From Streptomyces wuyuanensis (GTDB lineage: Bacteria; Actinomycetota; Actinomycetes; Streptomycetales; Streptomycetaceae): a DNA stretch of 64,000 nt. Location: contig NZ_FNHI01000002.1 of assembly GCF_900103455.1 (NCBI RefSeq), positions 1-64,000 on the forward strand, given 5' to 3'. The notes under the pieces are model-generated. The model saw only the letters and a program-made list of their open reading frames with translations. It was not told the origin of the DNA and did no database searches. Of the stretch, positions 1 to 9,875 are shown in pieces; position 1 is the stretch's first letter; each line of letters starts with the position of its first letter. Made by a program: the position numbers and the translations under genes.

Positions 1-231
1 CCGCCGTTCGGTCCTCGTGGGCGTCCGGCGCGGGCTGGTGTGCGGGCGGGACGACCGGTCGGTCATTCCGGCCTTGCCGAACCTGCGGTAGCGGTCCGCC
101 CACCGCTGGGCCGTGGTCGGCGAGACCTGGAAACGCTCGGCCGCCCGGCGCAGCGGCCAGCCGTCCTCGACCACGCAGCGGGCCAGACGCAGCCGTCCGG
201 TCTCGGTCAGGGGTGCATTACGGTGGGGCAC
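1..231 (-). CDS. IS481-family transposase, N-terminal fragment cut by window edge
   Basis: About 77 N-terminal residues are visible from a GTG at 231 (VPHRNAPLTETGRLRLARCV at the start). The visible part is the helix-turn-helix region of IS481-type DDE transposases, with the pattern WPLRRAAERFQVSPTTAQRW followed by a basic stretch typical of the linker before the rve catalytic core. The catalytic DDE residues would lie beyond the window edge. The product would bind the element ends and move it by cut-and-paste or copy-and-paste transposition. Family assignment is firm; activity cannot be judged. Confidence 0.85.
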   Translation of the reverse strand, partial: MPHRNAPLTETGRLRLARCVVEDGWPLRRAAERFQVSPTTAQRWADRYRRFGKAGMTDRSSRPHTSPRRTPTRTERR

Positions 232-354
232 GAGGGCCTTTCTGGTCGCCGGTGCAGATGTCGCAATCCACACCAGGCCAGAAGGCCCTCACCCATTTCA
301 AGATCCCTCAGCCGAGACCTGCATCACCCGTCCACAACCTCCCGGGACAGAACA
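1..354 (-). mobile_element. IS481-family insertion sequence, one end only
   Basis: This is the 5' part of an insertion sequence whose transposase reads leftwards off the window edge. On the minus strand the element appears to start at 354 with TGTTCTGTCCCGGG. A terminal TGT is usual for IS481 elements. The flank at 355-360 reads GCTAGC, which matches the NCTAGN target known for IS481. About 120 bases separate this end from the transposase start at 231. The other end and the second target copy are outside the window, so completeness cannot be judged. Confidence 0.7.
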
Positions 355-773
355 GCTAGCGCTCCATTTGCCGTTCGCGTACCGCCGGACGAGCCGAATC
401 CGCTCCCGTTCCCGCGGGGCGACGGCGGCCGTCCCCTCCCCCGAGGAGGACGGACGCCGTCGCGTGATTCAGAGTCATGCACGCGCCAAACAGTCACAAG
501 AGGCGACCGGGGCCTGTGGCACGGAAGTGACCGTTCCGCCATGGTGTGATCGTCGGGCAACGGATGCGAGACTGAGGCCGGCTTTCGGAACGGCGGCGCA
601 CACGGGGGTACGGCATCGTCCCGAATGCCCCCGTGCGCCCCGACGCCAGGAACTGTCATCCTGGCTTCGCGCATCCCTCCGGGCAGTCCGCACGACGCGG
701 GCCCGGAGGCGTGGCGGGGGGCACCACGGCGCGGGGCACATCAGGCACGTATTCGGGGGACAAGGGGGAGGCA
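355..773. other. Intergenic stretch between IS481 end and XRE gene
   Basis: I see no convincing gene in these 419 bases. Open frames here lack a ribosome binding site and protein-like composition. The last part must hold the promoter of the XRE gene; the ribosome binding site GGGGGAGG lies just before its ATG at 774. Confidence 0.5.
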
Positions 774-1811
774 ATGCCTCGTTGGAAGGCGCTACCGGAA
801 GAACTCGACCCGCAGGTGAGGGAGTTCGCGAGCCAGCTGCGCCGGCTCGTCGACCGCAGCGGGCTGAGCATCGCCGCCGTCGCGGACCGCACCGGCTACA
901 GCAAGACGTCGTGGGAGCGCTTTCTCAACGGACGGCTGCTCGCACCCAAGGGCGCGATCGTCGCCCTCGCCGAGGTGACCGGTACCAATCCGGTCCATCT
1001 CACGACCATGTGGGAGCTGGCCGAGCGCGCCTGGAGCCGCGCCGAGATGCGCCACGACATGACGATGGAGGCCATACGCATATCCCAGGCGCGGGCCGCG
1101 CTGGGTGAGTTCGGACCGAACGGTCCGGCGGCGCCTGCCGGCCGCGGCGGCCGCTCCGGCGGGCTGACCACCGCCGCGCCGGACGACGACGGCCCGCGCG
1201 ACCGGCCCTTCGTCCCCGCCCAGCCCAGCAGCGGATCGGGGCGGGCCGGGAACCGGACGGCCCCCTCGCACCCCGGTGCCCCTTCGCCCGGCGGACCGGG
1301 CCGGGCGAAGGGGCGGCGCAGGGCGACGGTGTTCCTGGCGGGGCTCGTCGGTGCGCTGCTGGTGATCGCGGCGGCGGTGCTGCTGACCGACCTCGGCGGT
1401 GGCGGCGAGGAGCCGGGGAACGACGTGGCCAAGTCGCCCTCGGCGGCGCCGACCACCAGCGCGCCGGAGCTGCCCGACGGGGTGAAGTGCTTCGGCGCCG
1501 ACTGCACGGGCCAGGACCCCGAGAACATGGGGTGCGGCGGACAACTCGCCACGACCACCTCCCGGGCGACGGTCGGAACCGCCCTCGTGGAGGTGCGCTA
1601 CAGCAAGACGTGCGGGGCCGCCTGGGCGCGGATAACCCAGGCCACCGCGGGCGACAAGGTGCAGATAAGCGCCGGCGGCGAGAGCGAGAACGGGCTCGTC
1701 AACGCGGACAAGGACGCCTACACCCCGATGGTCGCCGTGGCCGCCGAGGCCGAGGCCGAGGCGTGCGCCACGCTGACGACCGGCACCAAGGGCTGCACGA
1801 CGGAGCAGTAG
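774..1811 (+). CDS. Membrane-anchored XRE-family protein with C-terminal DUF2690 domain
   Basis: This is a 345-residue protein with three visible parts. Residues about 15-70 form a helix-turn-helix of the XRE type (SGLSIAAVADRTGYSKTSWE). A proline, glycine and alanine-rich linker follows, then one membrane segment near residues 183-205 (VFLAGLVGALLVIAAAVLLT). A DUF2690 domain with four or more cysteines ends the protein. The ATG at 774 is chosen because GGGGGAGG sits five bases upstream; a longer in-frame reading from 633 has no such site. Such proteins are common in Streptomyces and are thought to join an intracellular DNA- or partner-binding domain to an extracytoplasmic cysteine-rich domain. 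Target and ligand are unknown. It stands alone, convergent or divergent with no clear partner. Confidence 0.85.
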   Translation: MPRWKALPEELDPQVREFASQLRRLVDRSGLSIAAVADRTGYSKTSWERFLNGRLLAPKGAIVALAEVTGTNPVHLTTMWELAERAWSRAEMRHDMTMEAIRISQARAALGEFGPNGPAAPAGRGGRSGGLTTAAPDDDGPRDRPFVPAQPSSGSGRAGNRTAPSHPGAPSPGGPGRAKGRRRATVFLAGLVGALLVIAAAVLLTDLGGGGEEPGNDVAKSPSAAPTTSAPELPDGVKCFGADCTGQDPENMGCGGQLATTTSRATVGTALVEVRYSKTCGAAWARITQATAGDKVQISAGGESENGLVNADKDAYTPMVAVAAEAEAEACATLTTGTKGCTTEQ

Positions 1812-1871
1812 TTCGCTCCAGTGAGCCGCACCACAAGGGGCCGGGGGTTCCGGGGGGCCCGGGTCGGATAG

Positions 1872-3068
<1,197 letters not shown>

Positions 3069-3086
3069 CGACCGGCACCCGGTATG

Positions 3087-3128
3087 CGCCTGTGGGGCGC
3101 CGCGCGTTCGCACGGCGCCCCACAGGCG
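3087..3128 (+). terminator. Rho-independent-type terminator after mdh
   Basis: A perfect 16-base-pair stem (CGCCTGTGGGGCGCCG pairing with its complement at 3113-3128) closes a 10-base loop directly downstream of mdh. There is only a short T run (TTTC) after it, as is usual in Streptomyces. Confidence 0.85.
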
Positions 3129-3636
3129 TTTCGGGGCCCCCACGCAGACGCGGAAGCCCCCGGAAACAAAACAGTCCCCGGTGATCCGGGCGGATTCCTG
3201 CGCTCCGGTCGTCGCCGATCGCGCTGGTCCTCGCTCTTCTCGCCGGGGGCCTAGCCAGAGCCGAGCGGGTCACGCCCTCCGGCAAGACGTCTCTTCCGAG
3301 GGAGTGCGGCTCTCTGCGGTTTTCTGGTGTAAGAACCAGTTTCCTCCCGATTTGACGGAAGTCAAGAGGCGTCGTCCCGGGGTCCCGCGGGCCTGTCCTC
3401 ATCACCGCCCGACGCCGGATGGATGCGCCGTACGGCCCCGCCCTCGCGCCGCGGCGAACGCCGTCCGGCTTGCCGGGCTCACCGTCCGTGACGAGCCGGG
3501 CGACGACTTCCCCGGAGAGTGACACGCGTTACTTCCGGCCACCCGTTGCGCATGCTTTCCGTCCCGCGGGGCAGGCGATCCGCTCGCCAGTCCTTGCTGG
3601 TGAGAGACATAACGGGAACGGAAGGCGAAACGCGAC
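3129..3636. other. Long leader/intergenic region before the betaine operon
   Basis: I see no convincing gene here. Two small inverted repeats stand out: CTGGT/ACCAG at 3324-3339 and TTGAC-GGAA-GTCAA at 3352-3365, which could be regulator sites about 270 bases ahead of betB. I looked for a c-di-AMP (ydaO) or other known riboswitch, because osmolyte genes often carry one, and did not recognise it. Confidence 0.4.
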
Positions 3637-5118
3637 GTGTCGGCACAACTGACCATCCACGTGGCCGGAGAATGGCGCAAAGCCGTCTCCGGCGCCACGC
3701 GCGAAATCCTCGACCCCGCCGACGCCACGCCCTTCGCGGTGGTGGCCGAGGGCGGGGCCGAGGACACCGACGCCGCGATCGCCGCCGCGCGCAAGGCGTT
3801 CGACGAGGGGGAGTGGCCCCGCACGCCGGTGGCCGAGCGGGCGGCGCTGCTGCGCCGGGTCGCCGCGCTGCTGGAGCGGGACCGCGAGGAACTCGGGCGC
3901 CTGGAAGCCCGCGACGCCGGGAAGACGGTGGAGGAAGGCCGCGTCGACGTCGACTGCGTCGCCGATGCCTTCCGCTACTTCGCCGATCTCGTCGTCAACG
4001 AGAACGGCCGCGTCGTGGACGCCGGCTCGCCGGACATCCACAGCGTGGTCGTGCACGAGCCGGTGGGCGTGTGCGGCCTGATCACCCCGTGGAACTACCC
4101 GCTGCTGCAGGCGAGCTGGAAGATCGCGCCGGCCCTCGCGGCGGGCAACACCTTCGTCGTCAAGCCCAGCGAGATCACCCCGCTCAGCACCGTCGCGCTG
4201 ATCCGCCTCCTGTCGGAGGCGGGGCTCCCGGACGGCGTCGCCAACCTCGTCACCGGCCCCGGTGACCCGGTCGGCGCCCGCCTGGCGGAGCATCCCGACG
4301 TCGACCTCGTCTCCTTCACCGGCGGACTCGCCAGCGGCACCAAGGTGATGCGGGCCGCCGCCGACAGCGTCAAGAAGGTCGCCCTGGAGCTCGGCGGCAA
4401 GAACCCCAACGTGGTGTTCGCCGATGCCTGCACGGACGACGAAAGCTTCGACACCGCCGTCGACCAGGCGCTGAACGCCGCGTTCATCCACAGCGGCCAG
4501 GTCTGCTCGGCCGGCTCCCGCCTCATCGTCGAGGAGTCGCTGCGCGAGCGCTTCGTCGCCGAACTCGCCCGCCGTGCCGAGCTGATCCGGCTCGGCCGGG
4601 GCTCGGACGACGGCGTCGAGTGCGGACCGCTCGTCTCCTCCCAGCAGTTGGCGAAGACGGAGGAGTACGTGGCCTCCGCCCTCGCGGAGGGCGCGGTGCT
4701 GCGCGCCGGCGGCAAGCGGCCCGACGGGCCGGGCTACTTCTACCGGCCGACCGTCCTCGACCGGTGCGACCGCACCATGCGCGTCGTGCGCGAGGAGGTC
4801 TTCGGCCCGGTCCTCACCGTGGAGACCTTCCGTACCGAGGACGAGGCCGTCGCGCTCGCCAACGACACCGAGTACGGGCTCGCGGGCGGCGTCTGGAGCG
4901 GCGACGCGGGCCGGGCCCGGCGGATCGCCGCGCGGCTGCGCCACGGCACCGTCTGGATCAACGACTTCCACCCGTACCTGCCTCAGGCGGAGTGGGGCGG
5001 TTTCGGCAAGTCCGGCATCGGCCGGGAGCTCGGCCCCGCCGGTCTCGCCGAGTACCGCGAGACCAAGCACATCTATCAGAACCTCGCCCCGCGCCCCGTG
5101 CGCTGGTTCGCGGGCTGA
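3637..5118 (+). CDS. betB: Betaine-aldehyde dehydrogenase
   Basis: This 493-residue member of the NAD(P)-dependent aldehyde dehydrogenase family most likely oxidises betaine aldehyde to glycine betaine, the second step from choline. The oxyanion-hole region ITPWNYPLLQ, the general-base glutamate in ALELGGKNP (about E251) and the catalytic cysteine in SGQVCSAGS (about C290) are all present. The end EWGGFGKSGIGRELG is typical of betaine-aldehyde enzymes. The start is a GTG at 3637 preceded by GGAAGG. It leads an operon with choline dehydrogenase and a betaine ABC transporter, which is the main support for the substrate. Confidence 0.92.
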   Translation: MSAQLTIHVAGEWRKAVSGATREILDPADATPFAVVAEGGAEDTDAAIAAARKAFDEGEWPRTPVAERAALLRRVAALLERDREELGRLEARDAGKTVEEGRVDVDCVADAFRYFADLVVNENGRVVDAGSPDIHSVVVHEPVGVCGLITPWNYPLLQASWKIAPALAAGNTFVVKPSEITPLSTVALIRLLSEAGLPDGVANLVTGPGDPVGARLAEHPDVDLVSFTGGLASGTKVMRAAADSVKKVALELGGKNPNVVFADACTDDESFDTAVDQALNAAFIHSGQVCSAGSRLIVEESLRERFVAELARRAELIRLGRGSDDGVECGPLVSSQQLAKTEEYVASALAEGAVLRAGGKRPDGPGYFYRPTVLDRCDRTMRVVREEVFGPVLTVETFRTEDEAVALANDTEYGLAGGVWSGDAGRARRIAARLRHGTVWINDFHPYLPQAEWGGFGKSGIGRELGPAGLAEYRETKHIYQNLAPRPVRWFAG

Positions 5119-5145
5119 TCACGGGGAGCAGGAGCAACCACCACC

Positions 5146-6687
5146 ATGACCGAGCACGATTACGCGTACGACTACGTCGTCGTCGGGGGCGGCACCGCAG
5201 GATCGGTGATCGCCGCCCGCCTGACCGAGAACCCGGATGTCACCGTGGCCGTCATCGAGGGCGGCCCGAGCGACGTCGACCGCGAGGACGTCCTCACCCT
5301 GCGCCGCTGGATGGGCCTTCTCGGCGGGGAGCTCGACTACGACTACCCCACCACCGAACAGCCGCGCGGCAATTCGCACATCCGGCACAGCCGCGCCCGG
5401 GTGCTCGGCGGTTGCTCCTCCCACAACACCCTCATCGCCTTCAAGCCGCTGCCGTCCGACTGGGACGAATGGGCCGAGGCGGGGGCCGACGGCTGGGACG
5501 CCGCCGCCATGGACCCGTACTTCGGCAAGCTGCTCAACAACGTCGTCCCGGTCGACGAGGCCGACCGCAACGCCATCGCGCGGGACTTCGTCGAGGCGGC
5601 CCGGTCCGCGCTCGGCGTGCCGCGCGTCGAGGGCTTCAACAAGGCGCCGTTCCACGAGGGCGTCGGCTTCTTCGACCTCGCGTACCACCCCGAGAACAAC
5701 AAGCGCTCCTCGGCGTCGGTGGCCTACCTTCATCCGGTGATGGACGAACGGGCCAACCTCACCCTGCTGCTGGAGACCTGGGCGTACCGGCTGGAGCTGG
5801 AGGGCACCCGGGCGCGCGGCGTGCACGTCCGCACGAAGGACGGCGAGGAGCGGCTGGTACGGGCACGGCGCGAGGTGATCGTCTGCGCCGGGGCCGTGGA
5901 CACCCCGCGGCTGCTGATGCACTCCGGCATCGGGCCCGAGGGAGATCTGGAGGCCCTCGGCATCCCCGTGGTCCACGATCTGCCGGGGGTGGGCGAGAAC
6001 CTGCTCGACCACCCCGAGTCGGTGATCGTCTGGGAGACCCACGGGCCGATCCCGGAGAACTCGGCGATGGACTCGGACGCCGGCCTGTTCGTACGTCGCG
6101 ACGACGACGAGCGCGGCCCCGACCTGATGTTCCACTTCTACCAGATCCCGTTCACCGACAATCCGGAGCGGCTGGGCTACGAACGGCCCGCGCACGGCGT
6201 GTCGATGACGCCCAACATCCCCAAGCCGCGCAGCCGTGGCCGCCTCTACCTGACCAGCGCGGACCCCGAGGTCAAGCCCGCCCTGGACTTCCGCTACTTC
6301 ACGGACGAGGACGACTACGACGGCCGGACCCTCGTCGACGGCATCCGGATCGCCCGGGAGATCGCGAAGTCCGAGCCGCTGGCCGGCTGGCTCAAGCGGG
6401 AGGTCTGTCCCGGACCGGAGATCACGGGCGACGAGGAACTGAGCGAGTACGCGCGCAAGGTCGCGCACACGGTCTACCACCCGGCCGGCACCTGCCGAAT
6501 GGGTTCCTCCGCCGATGAACTGGCCGTGGTCGCCCCCGACTTGAAAGTCAGGGGGCTCGACGGAATCCGGATCGCCGATGCGTCCGTCTTCCCGACCATG
6601 CCGGCCGTCAACCCGATGATCGGGGTGCTGATGGTCGGCGAGAAATGTGCGGATCTGCTGACGCTGACGGGAAATGAGGCGCGATGA
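5146..6687 (+). CDS. betA: GMC-family choline dehydrogenase
   Basis: This 513-residue flavoprotein most likely oxidises choline to betaine aldehyde. An FAD-binding Rossmann motif ([16 protein letters not shown]) lies at about residues 11-26, the GMC signature region [12 protein letters not shown] near 85, and the C-terminal GMC domain carries [13 protein letters not shown] followed by [17 protein letters not shown], with the catalytic histidine and asparagine expected there. It starts 27 bases after betB and overlaps the next gene by four bases (ATGA), so the three genes are translationally linked. Acting with betB it would convert choline to glycine betaine for osmoprotection or for use as carbon and nitrogen. 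Confidence 0.9.
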   Translation: MTEHDYAYDYVVVGGGTAGSVIAARLTENPDVTVAVIEGGPSDVDREDVLTLRRWMGLLGGELDYDYPTTEQPRGNSHIRHSRARVLGGCSSHNTLIAFKPLPSDWDEWAEAGADGWDAAAMDPYFGKLLNNVVPVDEADRNAIARDFVEAARSALGVPRVEGFNKAPFHEGVGFFDLAYHPENNKRSSASVAYLHPVMDERANLTLLLETWAYRLELEGTRARGVHVRTKDGEERLVRARREVIVCAGAVDTPRLLMHSGIGPEGDLEALGIPVVHDLPGVGENLLDHPESVIVWETHGPIPENSAMDSDAGLFVRRDDDERGPDLMFHFYQIPFTDNPERLGYERPAHGVSMTPNIPKPRSRGRLYLTSADPEVKPALDFRYFTDEDDYDGRTLVDGIRIAREIAKSEPLAGWLKREVCPGPEITGDEELSEYARKVAHTVYHPAGTCRMGSSADELAVVAPDLKVRGLDGIRIADASVFPTMPAVNPMIGVLMVGEKCADLLTLTGNEAR

Positions 6688-7808
6688 ACGGCGACACCAA
6701 GGAAACGATCGACATCGACACCAAGGCCGCCGGAACGGCCGGCGACAACGGCACCGGTGACCTGGAACCGCCCGTGTTCGCGGTGCGCGGCCTGTGGAAG
6801 GTGTTCGGGCCCCGGGCGGACCGCGTGCCCGGCTCGGCCGAGCTCGCCGCGCTGAGCCCCGCCGAGCTGCGCGAGCGCACCGGCTGCACGGCCGCCGTGC
6901 GGGACGTCGGTTTCGACGTGCGCAAGGGCGAGGTCTTCGTCGTCATGGGACTCTCCGGATCCGGCAAGTCCACGCTCGTGCGCACGCTGACCCGGCTCAT
7001 CGAACCGACCTCCGGGTCGATCGCCATCGACGGCGAGGACGTGCTCTCCATGGACAAGGCACGCCTGCGCGAGCTGCGCCGGCACCGCGCCGCCATGGTC
7101 TTCCAGCACTTCGGTCTGCTGCCGCACCGCACCGTCCTCGACAACGTCGCCTACGGACTGGAGATCCAGGGCGTGGGCAAGGCCCAGCGGCGCGCCAAGG
7201 CCGCCGAGGTCGTCGCCAAGGTCGGCCTGGCCGGTCTGGAGGAGCGCCGTCCGGGACAGCTCTCCGGCGGTCAGCAGCAGCGCGTCGGCCTCGCCAGGGC
7301 CCTCGCCGTCGACCCCGAAGTGCTCCTCTTCGACGAGCCGTTCAGCGCGCTCGACCCGCTGATCCGCCGCGACATGCAGGAGGAGGTGATCCGGCTGCAC
7401 CGGGAGGAGGGCCGCACGATGGTCTTCATCACCCACGACCTGAACGAGGCGCTGCGCCTCGGCGACCGGATCGCCCTGATGCGCGACGGCCGCATCGTCC
7501 AGCTCGGCACCCCCGAGGAGATCGTCGGCTCGCCCGCCGACGACTACGTGCGGGACTTCGTCCGCGACGTGCCACGCGAGCAGGTCATGACCGTCCGCAC
7601 GGCCATGCGTCCCGCGGCCGACGCGACCGAGGCCGAGAGCGGCCCCGCGGTCGCCCCCGGCGCGACGGTCTCCGAGGCGATCGAGGCGGTCGCCCGCTCC
7701 GGCGGCCCCGTCCGCGTCGTCGAGGACGGCCGCTGCCTCGGCGTCGTGGACCACGCCGCGCTGCTCGCGGTCGTGGCCGGCGTCCCGGCACAGGGGGTGG
7801 CGGCATGA
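6684..7808 (+). CDS. Glycine betaine/choline ABC transporter ATP-binding protein with CBS domain
   Basis: This 374-residue ProV/OpuAA-type ATPase powers import of quaternary ammonium osmolytes. The Walker A motif GLSGSGKST is near residue 90. The ABC signature LSGGQQQR and the Walker B VLLFDEP are near 195-220, and ITHDLNEAL contains the switch histidine. The region after about residue 290 resembles a CBS half-domain ([20 protein letters not shown]), which in OpuA senses ionic strength. A long N-terminal extension precedes the ATPase fold, as in ProV. The ATG overlaps the stop of betA. Confidence 0.93.
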   Translation: MNGDTKETIDIDTKAAGTAGDNGTGDLEPPVFAVRGLWKVFGPRADRVPGSAELAALSPAELRERTGCTAAVRDVGFDVRKGEVFVVMGLSGSGKSTLVRTLTRLIEPTSGSIAIDGEDVLSMDKARLRELRRHRAAMVFQHFGLLPHRTVLDNVAYGLEIQGVGKAQRRAKAAEVVAKVGLAGLEERRPGQLSGGQQQRVGLARALAVDPEVLLFDEPFSALDPLIRRDMQEEVIRLHREEGRTMVFITHDLNEALRLGDRIALMRDGRIVQLGTPEEIVGSPADDYVRDFVRDVPREQVMTVRTAMRPAADATEAESGPAVAPGATVSEAIEAVARSGGPVRVVEDGRCLGVVDHAALLAVVAGVPAQGVAA

Positions 7809-7879
7809 GAAAGCCCGTCCACACGGGGTTCCGCCCCGCGCGCGAACCGGCCGCCCGCACCGTGAGGTGGGGCCGATGA
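7805..7879 (+). CDS. Possible 24-codon coupling ORF between ATPase and permease
   Basis: An ATG at 7805 overlaps the stop of the ATPase gene (ATGA), and this frame ends in TGA at 7877-7879, overlapping the permease ATG at 7876 in the same manner. The peptide is basic ([20 protein letters not shown] at its start) and matches no family I know. The overlap at both ends suggests ribosomes may pass through it to keep ATPase and permease synthesis linked. It may equally be chance, since ATGA overlaps are common here. Confidence 0.3.
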   Translation: MRKPVHTGFRPAREPAARTVRWGR

Positions 7880-9843
7880 GCGCCACCGTCACCACCGTCT
7901 CCAAGGCCGGCACCGCCGCCGGCGACGCCCGCACCGAGGACTCCGGCGGCCTGCGCGAAGCCGTAAGGCGCCGGCGCAAGCTGCTCACGGGCGGCGGTGT
8001 CCTCGCCGCGCTCCTCGTGCTCGGCGCCGTCCTGCTCGGTGGCGGCGGCTGGCCGGCCGGCCTGACCGCCGACATATCGGGGCCGCTCGACGCGGCCAAC
8101 GACTGGGTCGTCGACAACCGCGACACCCACCCGCTCTTCTTGTACTTCCTGCTGCACCTGTCCAACACCGCCACGGACGCCGTCGACGCCGTCTACCAGG
8201 GGCTCGACGCCCTCGGCTGGCTCGGTGTCACGGTCGCCGCGGTGCTCGTGGCCTGGCGGGCCGCCGGCCTGGGGCGGCGCGGGCTGCGCGCCGCGGTGAC
8301 CGCGCTCGGCGCGTTCGCCGTCTGCGGCGTGCTCGGGATGTGGGACGCCACACTGCTCACCATCGCGCTGATGGTGGTGTCGGTCGCGGTCGCGGCCCTG
8401 CTCGGCGCGCTGATCGGTCTCGCCGCGGGTCTCTCCGACCGGGTGGACCGGGCCCTGCGCCCGGTGCTCGACACCATGCAGGTGATGCCGGCCTTCGCGT
8501 ACCTGCTGCCGTTCGTGCTGGTCTTCGGTACGGGGACGCCCGCCGCGCTGTTCTGCACCGTCATCTACGCCGCCCCGCCGATGGCCCGGCTCACCGCGCT
8601 CGGACTGCGCGGGGCCGACCCGGCGGCGCTGGAGGCGTCCGCGTCCCTCGGCGCGAGCGGCCTGCAGCGTCTGTGGACCGCGCGACTGCCGCTGGCCCGC
8701 AAGCAGATGCTCCTCGGCCTCAACCAGACGATCATGATGGCGCTGTCCATGGTGGTCATCGCCGCGCTCGTCGGCGCCGGAGGCCTCGGCGAGGAGGTGT
8801 ACTCGGCGCTGTCGACCACGGACGTCGGCAAGGCGTTCACCGCGGGTCTCCCGATCGTCCTCATCGCGGTCTGGCTGGACCGTACGACGGCGGCCGCGGG
8901 CAACGGGGCCGGCGTGCCGGCCCCCGCCGGGAGCTGGCTGCACGGCGGCCGGGCGTGGGCGCTGGTGGCGGCCGCGGTCGCGGCCGCGGCGGCCGTACGC
9001 ACCGCGACCTGGCCCGAAGCCTGGACGTACGACATCTCCACTCCGGTCAACAAGGCCCAGGAGTGGATCACCGCCAACCTGACCTTCACCGAGGTCTGGG
9101 CGCGCGAGTTCACCCTGTGGGTCCTGAACCCGCTGCGGGACGTGCTGGTCTGGCTGCCCTGGTGGTCCGTACTGCTGCTGGTCGCCGCCGTGGCCTGGCT
9201 CGTCGGCAACTGGGTCTCCGCGGTCACGGCGACCGCCGCGATGGCGGCGATCGGCGTGCTCGGGGTGTGGGCCAAGTCGCTGGACACGCTCTCCCAGGTG
9301 CTCGCGGCGCTCGTGCTCACGCTGGTGCTCGGCTTCCTCGCGGGCGTGCTGTGCGCCCGCGCCGGACGACTCGAACGCTGGGTGCGGCCGCTGCTGGACG
9401 CCATGCAGACGATGCCGCAGTTCGTGTACCTCATCCCGGTCGTCGCACTCTTCGGCGCCACCCGCACCTCGGCGATCGTCGCGGCCGTCGTGTACGCGCT
9501 GCCCGCCGTCGTGCGCATCACCACCCAGGGTCTGCGCGAGGTCGACCCGGCGGCCGTGGAGGCGTCCCGCTCGCTCGGCGCCTCCACGCGCCAGCAGCTT
9601 TTCGGCGTCCAGCTGCCGCTGGCCCGTCCGGCCCTGCAGCTCGCCGTCAACCAGGGCGTCGTGCTGGTGCTCGCCGTGGTCGTGGTCGGCGGGCTCGTCG
9701 GCGGAGGCGCGCTCGGCTACGACGTGATCAAGGGCCTGTCCCGGGGCGAGATGGGCCTCGGCATGACGGCCGGGATCGCGATCGTCTGCCTCGGGCTCGT
9801 CCTGGACCGCGTCACCCAGCGGACCTCCCGCACCCCCCGCTGA
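7876..9843 (+). CDS. Glycine betaine ABC transporter, two permease domains fused in one chain
   Basis: This 655-residue integral membrane protein contains two complete ProW-like permease modules in tandem. Each has an ABC-permease EAA loop: the first reads ADPAALEASASLGASGLQRL and the second VDPAAVEASRSLGASTRQQL. Each also has the segment DTMQVMPAFAYLLP or DAMQTMPQFVYLIP. The modules are separated near residue 340-360. Normally ProW is one module that dimerises, so the gene looks like an internal duplication and fusion giving a fixed heterodimer-like pore. The ATG at 7876 is preferred over the GTG at 7867 because GAGGTGGGG lies at the right distance. It works with the ATPase upstream and lipoprotein downstream. 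Confidence 0.92.
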   Translation: MSATVTTVSKAGTAAGDARTEDSGGLREAVRRRRKLLTGGGVLAALLVLGAVLLGGGGWPAGLTADISGPLDAANDWVVDNRDTHPLFLYFLLHLSNTATDAVDAVYQGLDALGWLGVTVAAVLVAWRAAGLGRRGLRAAVTALGAFAVCGVLGMWDATLLTIALMVVSVAVAALLGALIGLAAGLSDRVDRALRPVLDTMQVMPAFAYLLPFVLVFGTGTPAALFCTVIYAAPPMARLTALGLRGADPAALEASASLGASGLQRLWTARLPLARKQMLLGLNQTIMMALSMVVIAALVGAGGLGEEVYSALSTTDVGKAFTAGLPIVLIAVWLDRTTAAAGNGAGVPAPAGSWLHGGRAWALVAAAVAAAAAVRTATWPEAWTYDISTPVNKAQEWITANLTFTEVWAREFTLWVLNPLRDVLVWLPWWSVLLLVAAVAWLVGNWVSAVTATAAMAAIGVLGVWAKSLDTLSQVLAALVLTLVLGFLAGVLCARAGRLERWVRPLLDAMQTMPQFVYLIPVVALFGATRTSAIVAAVVYALPAVVRITTQGLREVDPAAVEASRSLGASTRQQLFGVQLPLARPALQLAVNQGVVLVLAVVVVGGLVGGGALGYDVIKGLSRGEMGLGMTAGIAIVCLGLVLDRVTQRTSRTPR

Positions 9844-9875
9844 CCCACCTTTCTGGATCTCTCGACAGGAGCACC

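Noticed and set aside
113-1108. Long open frames on both strands around the IS481 end and the XRE gene start
   Set aside because: They have arginine/proline-rich composition without ribosome binding sites and overlap the well-supported XRE gene in another frame.
3129-3636. A c-di-AMP (ydaO) or guanidine riboswitch ahead of the betaine operon
   Set aside because: Expected from the gene context, but the conserved sequence blocks of these classes are not present on either strand.
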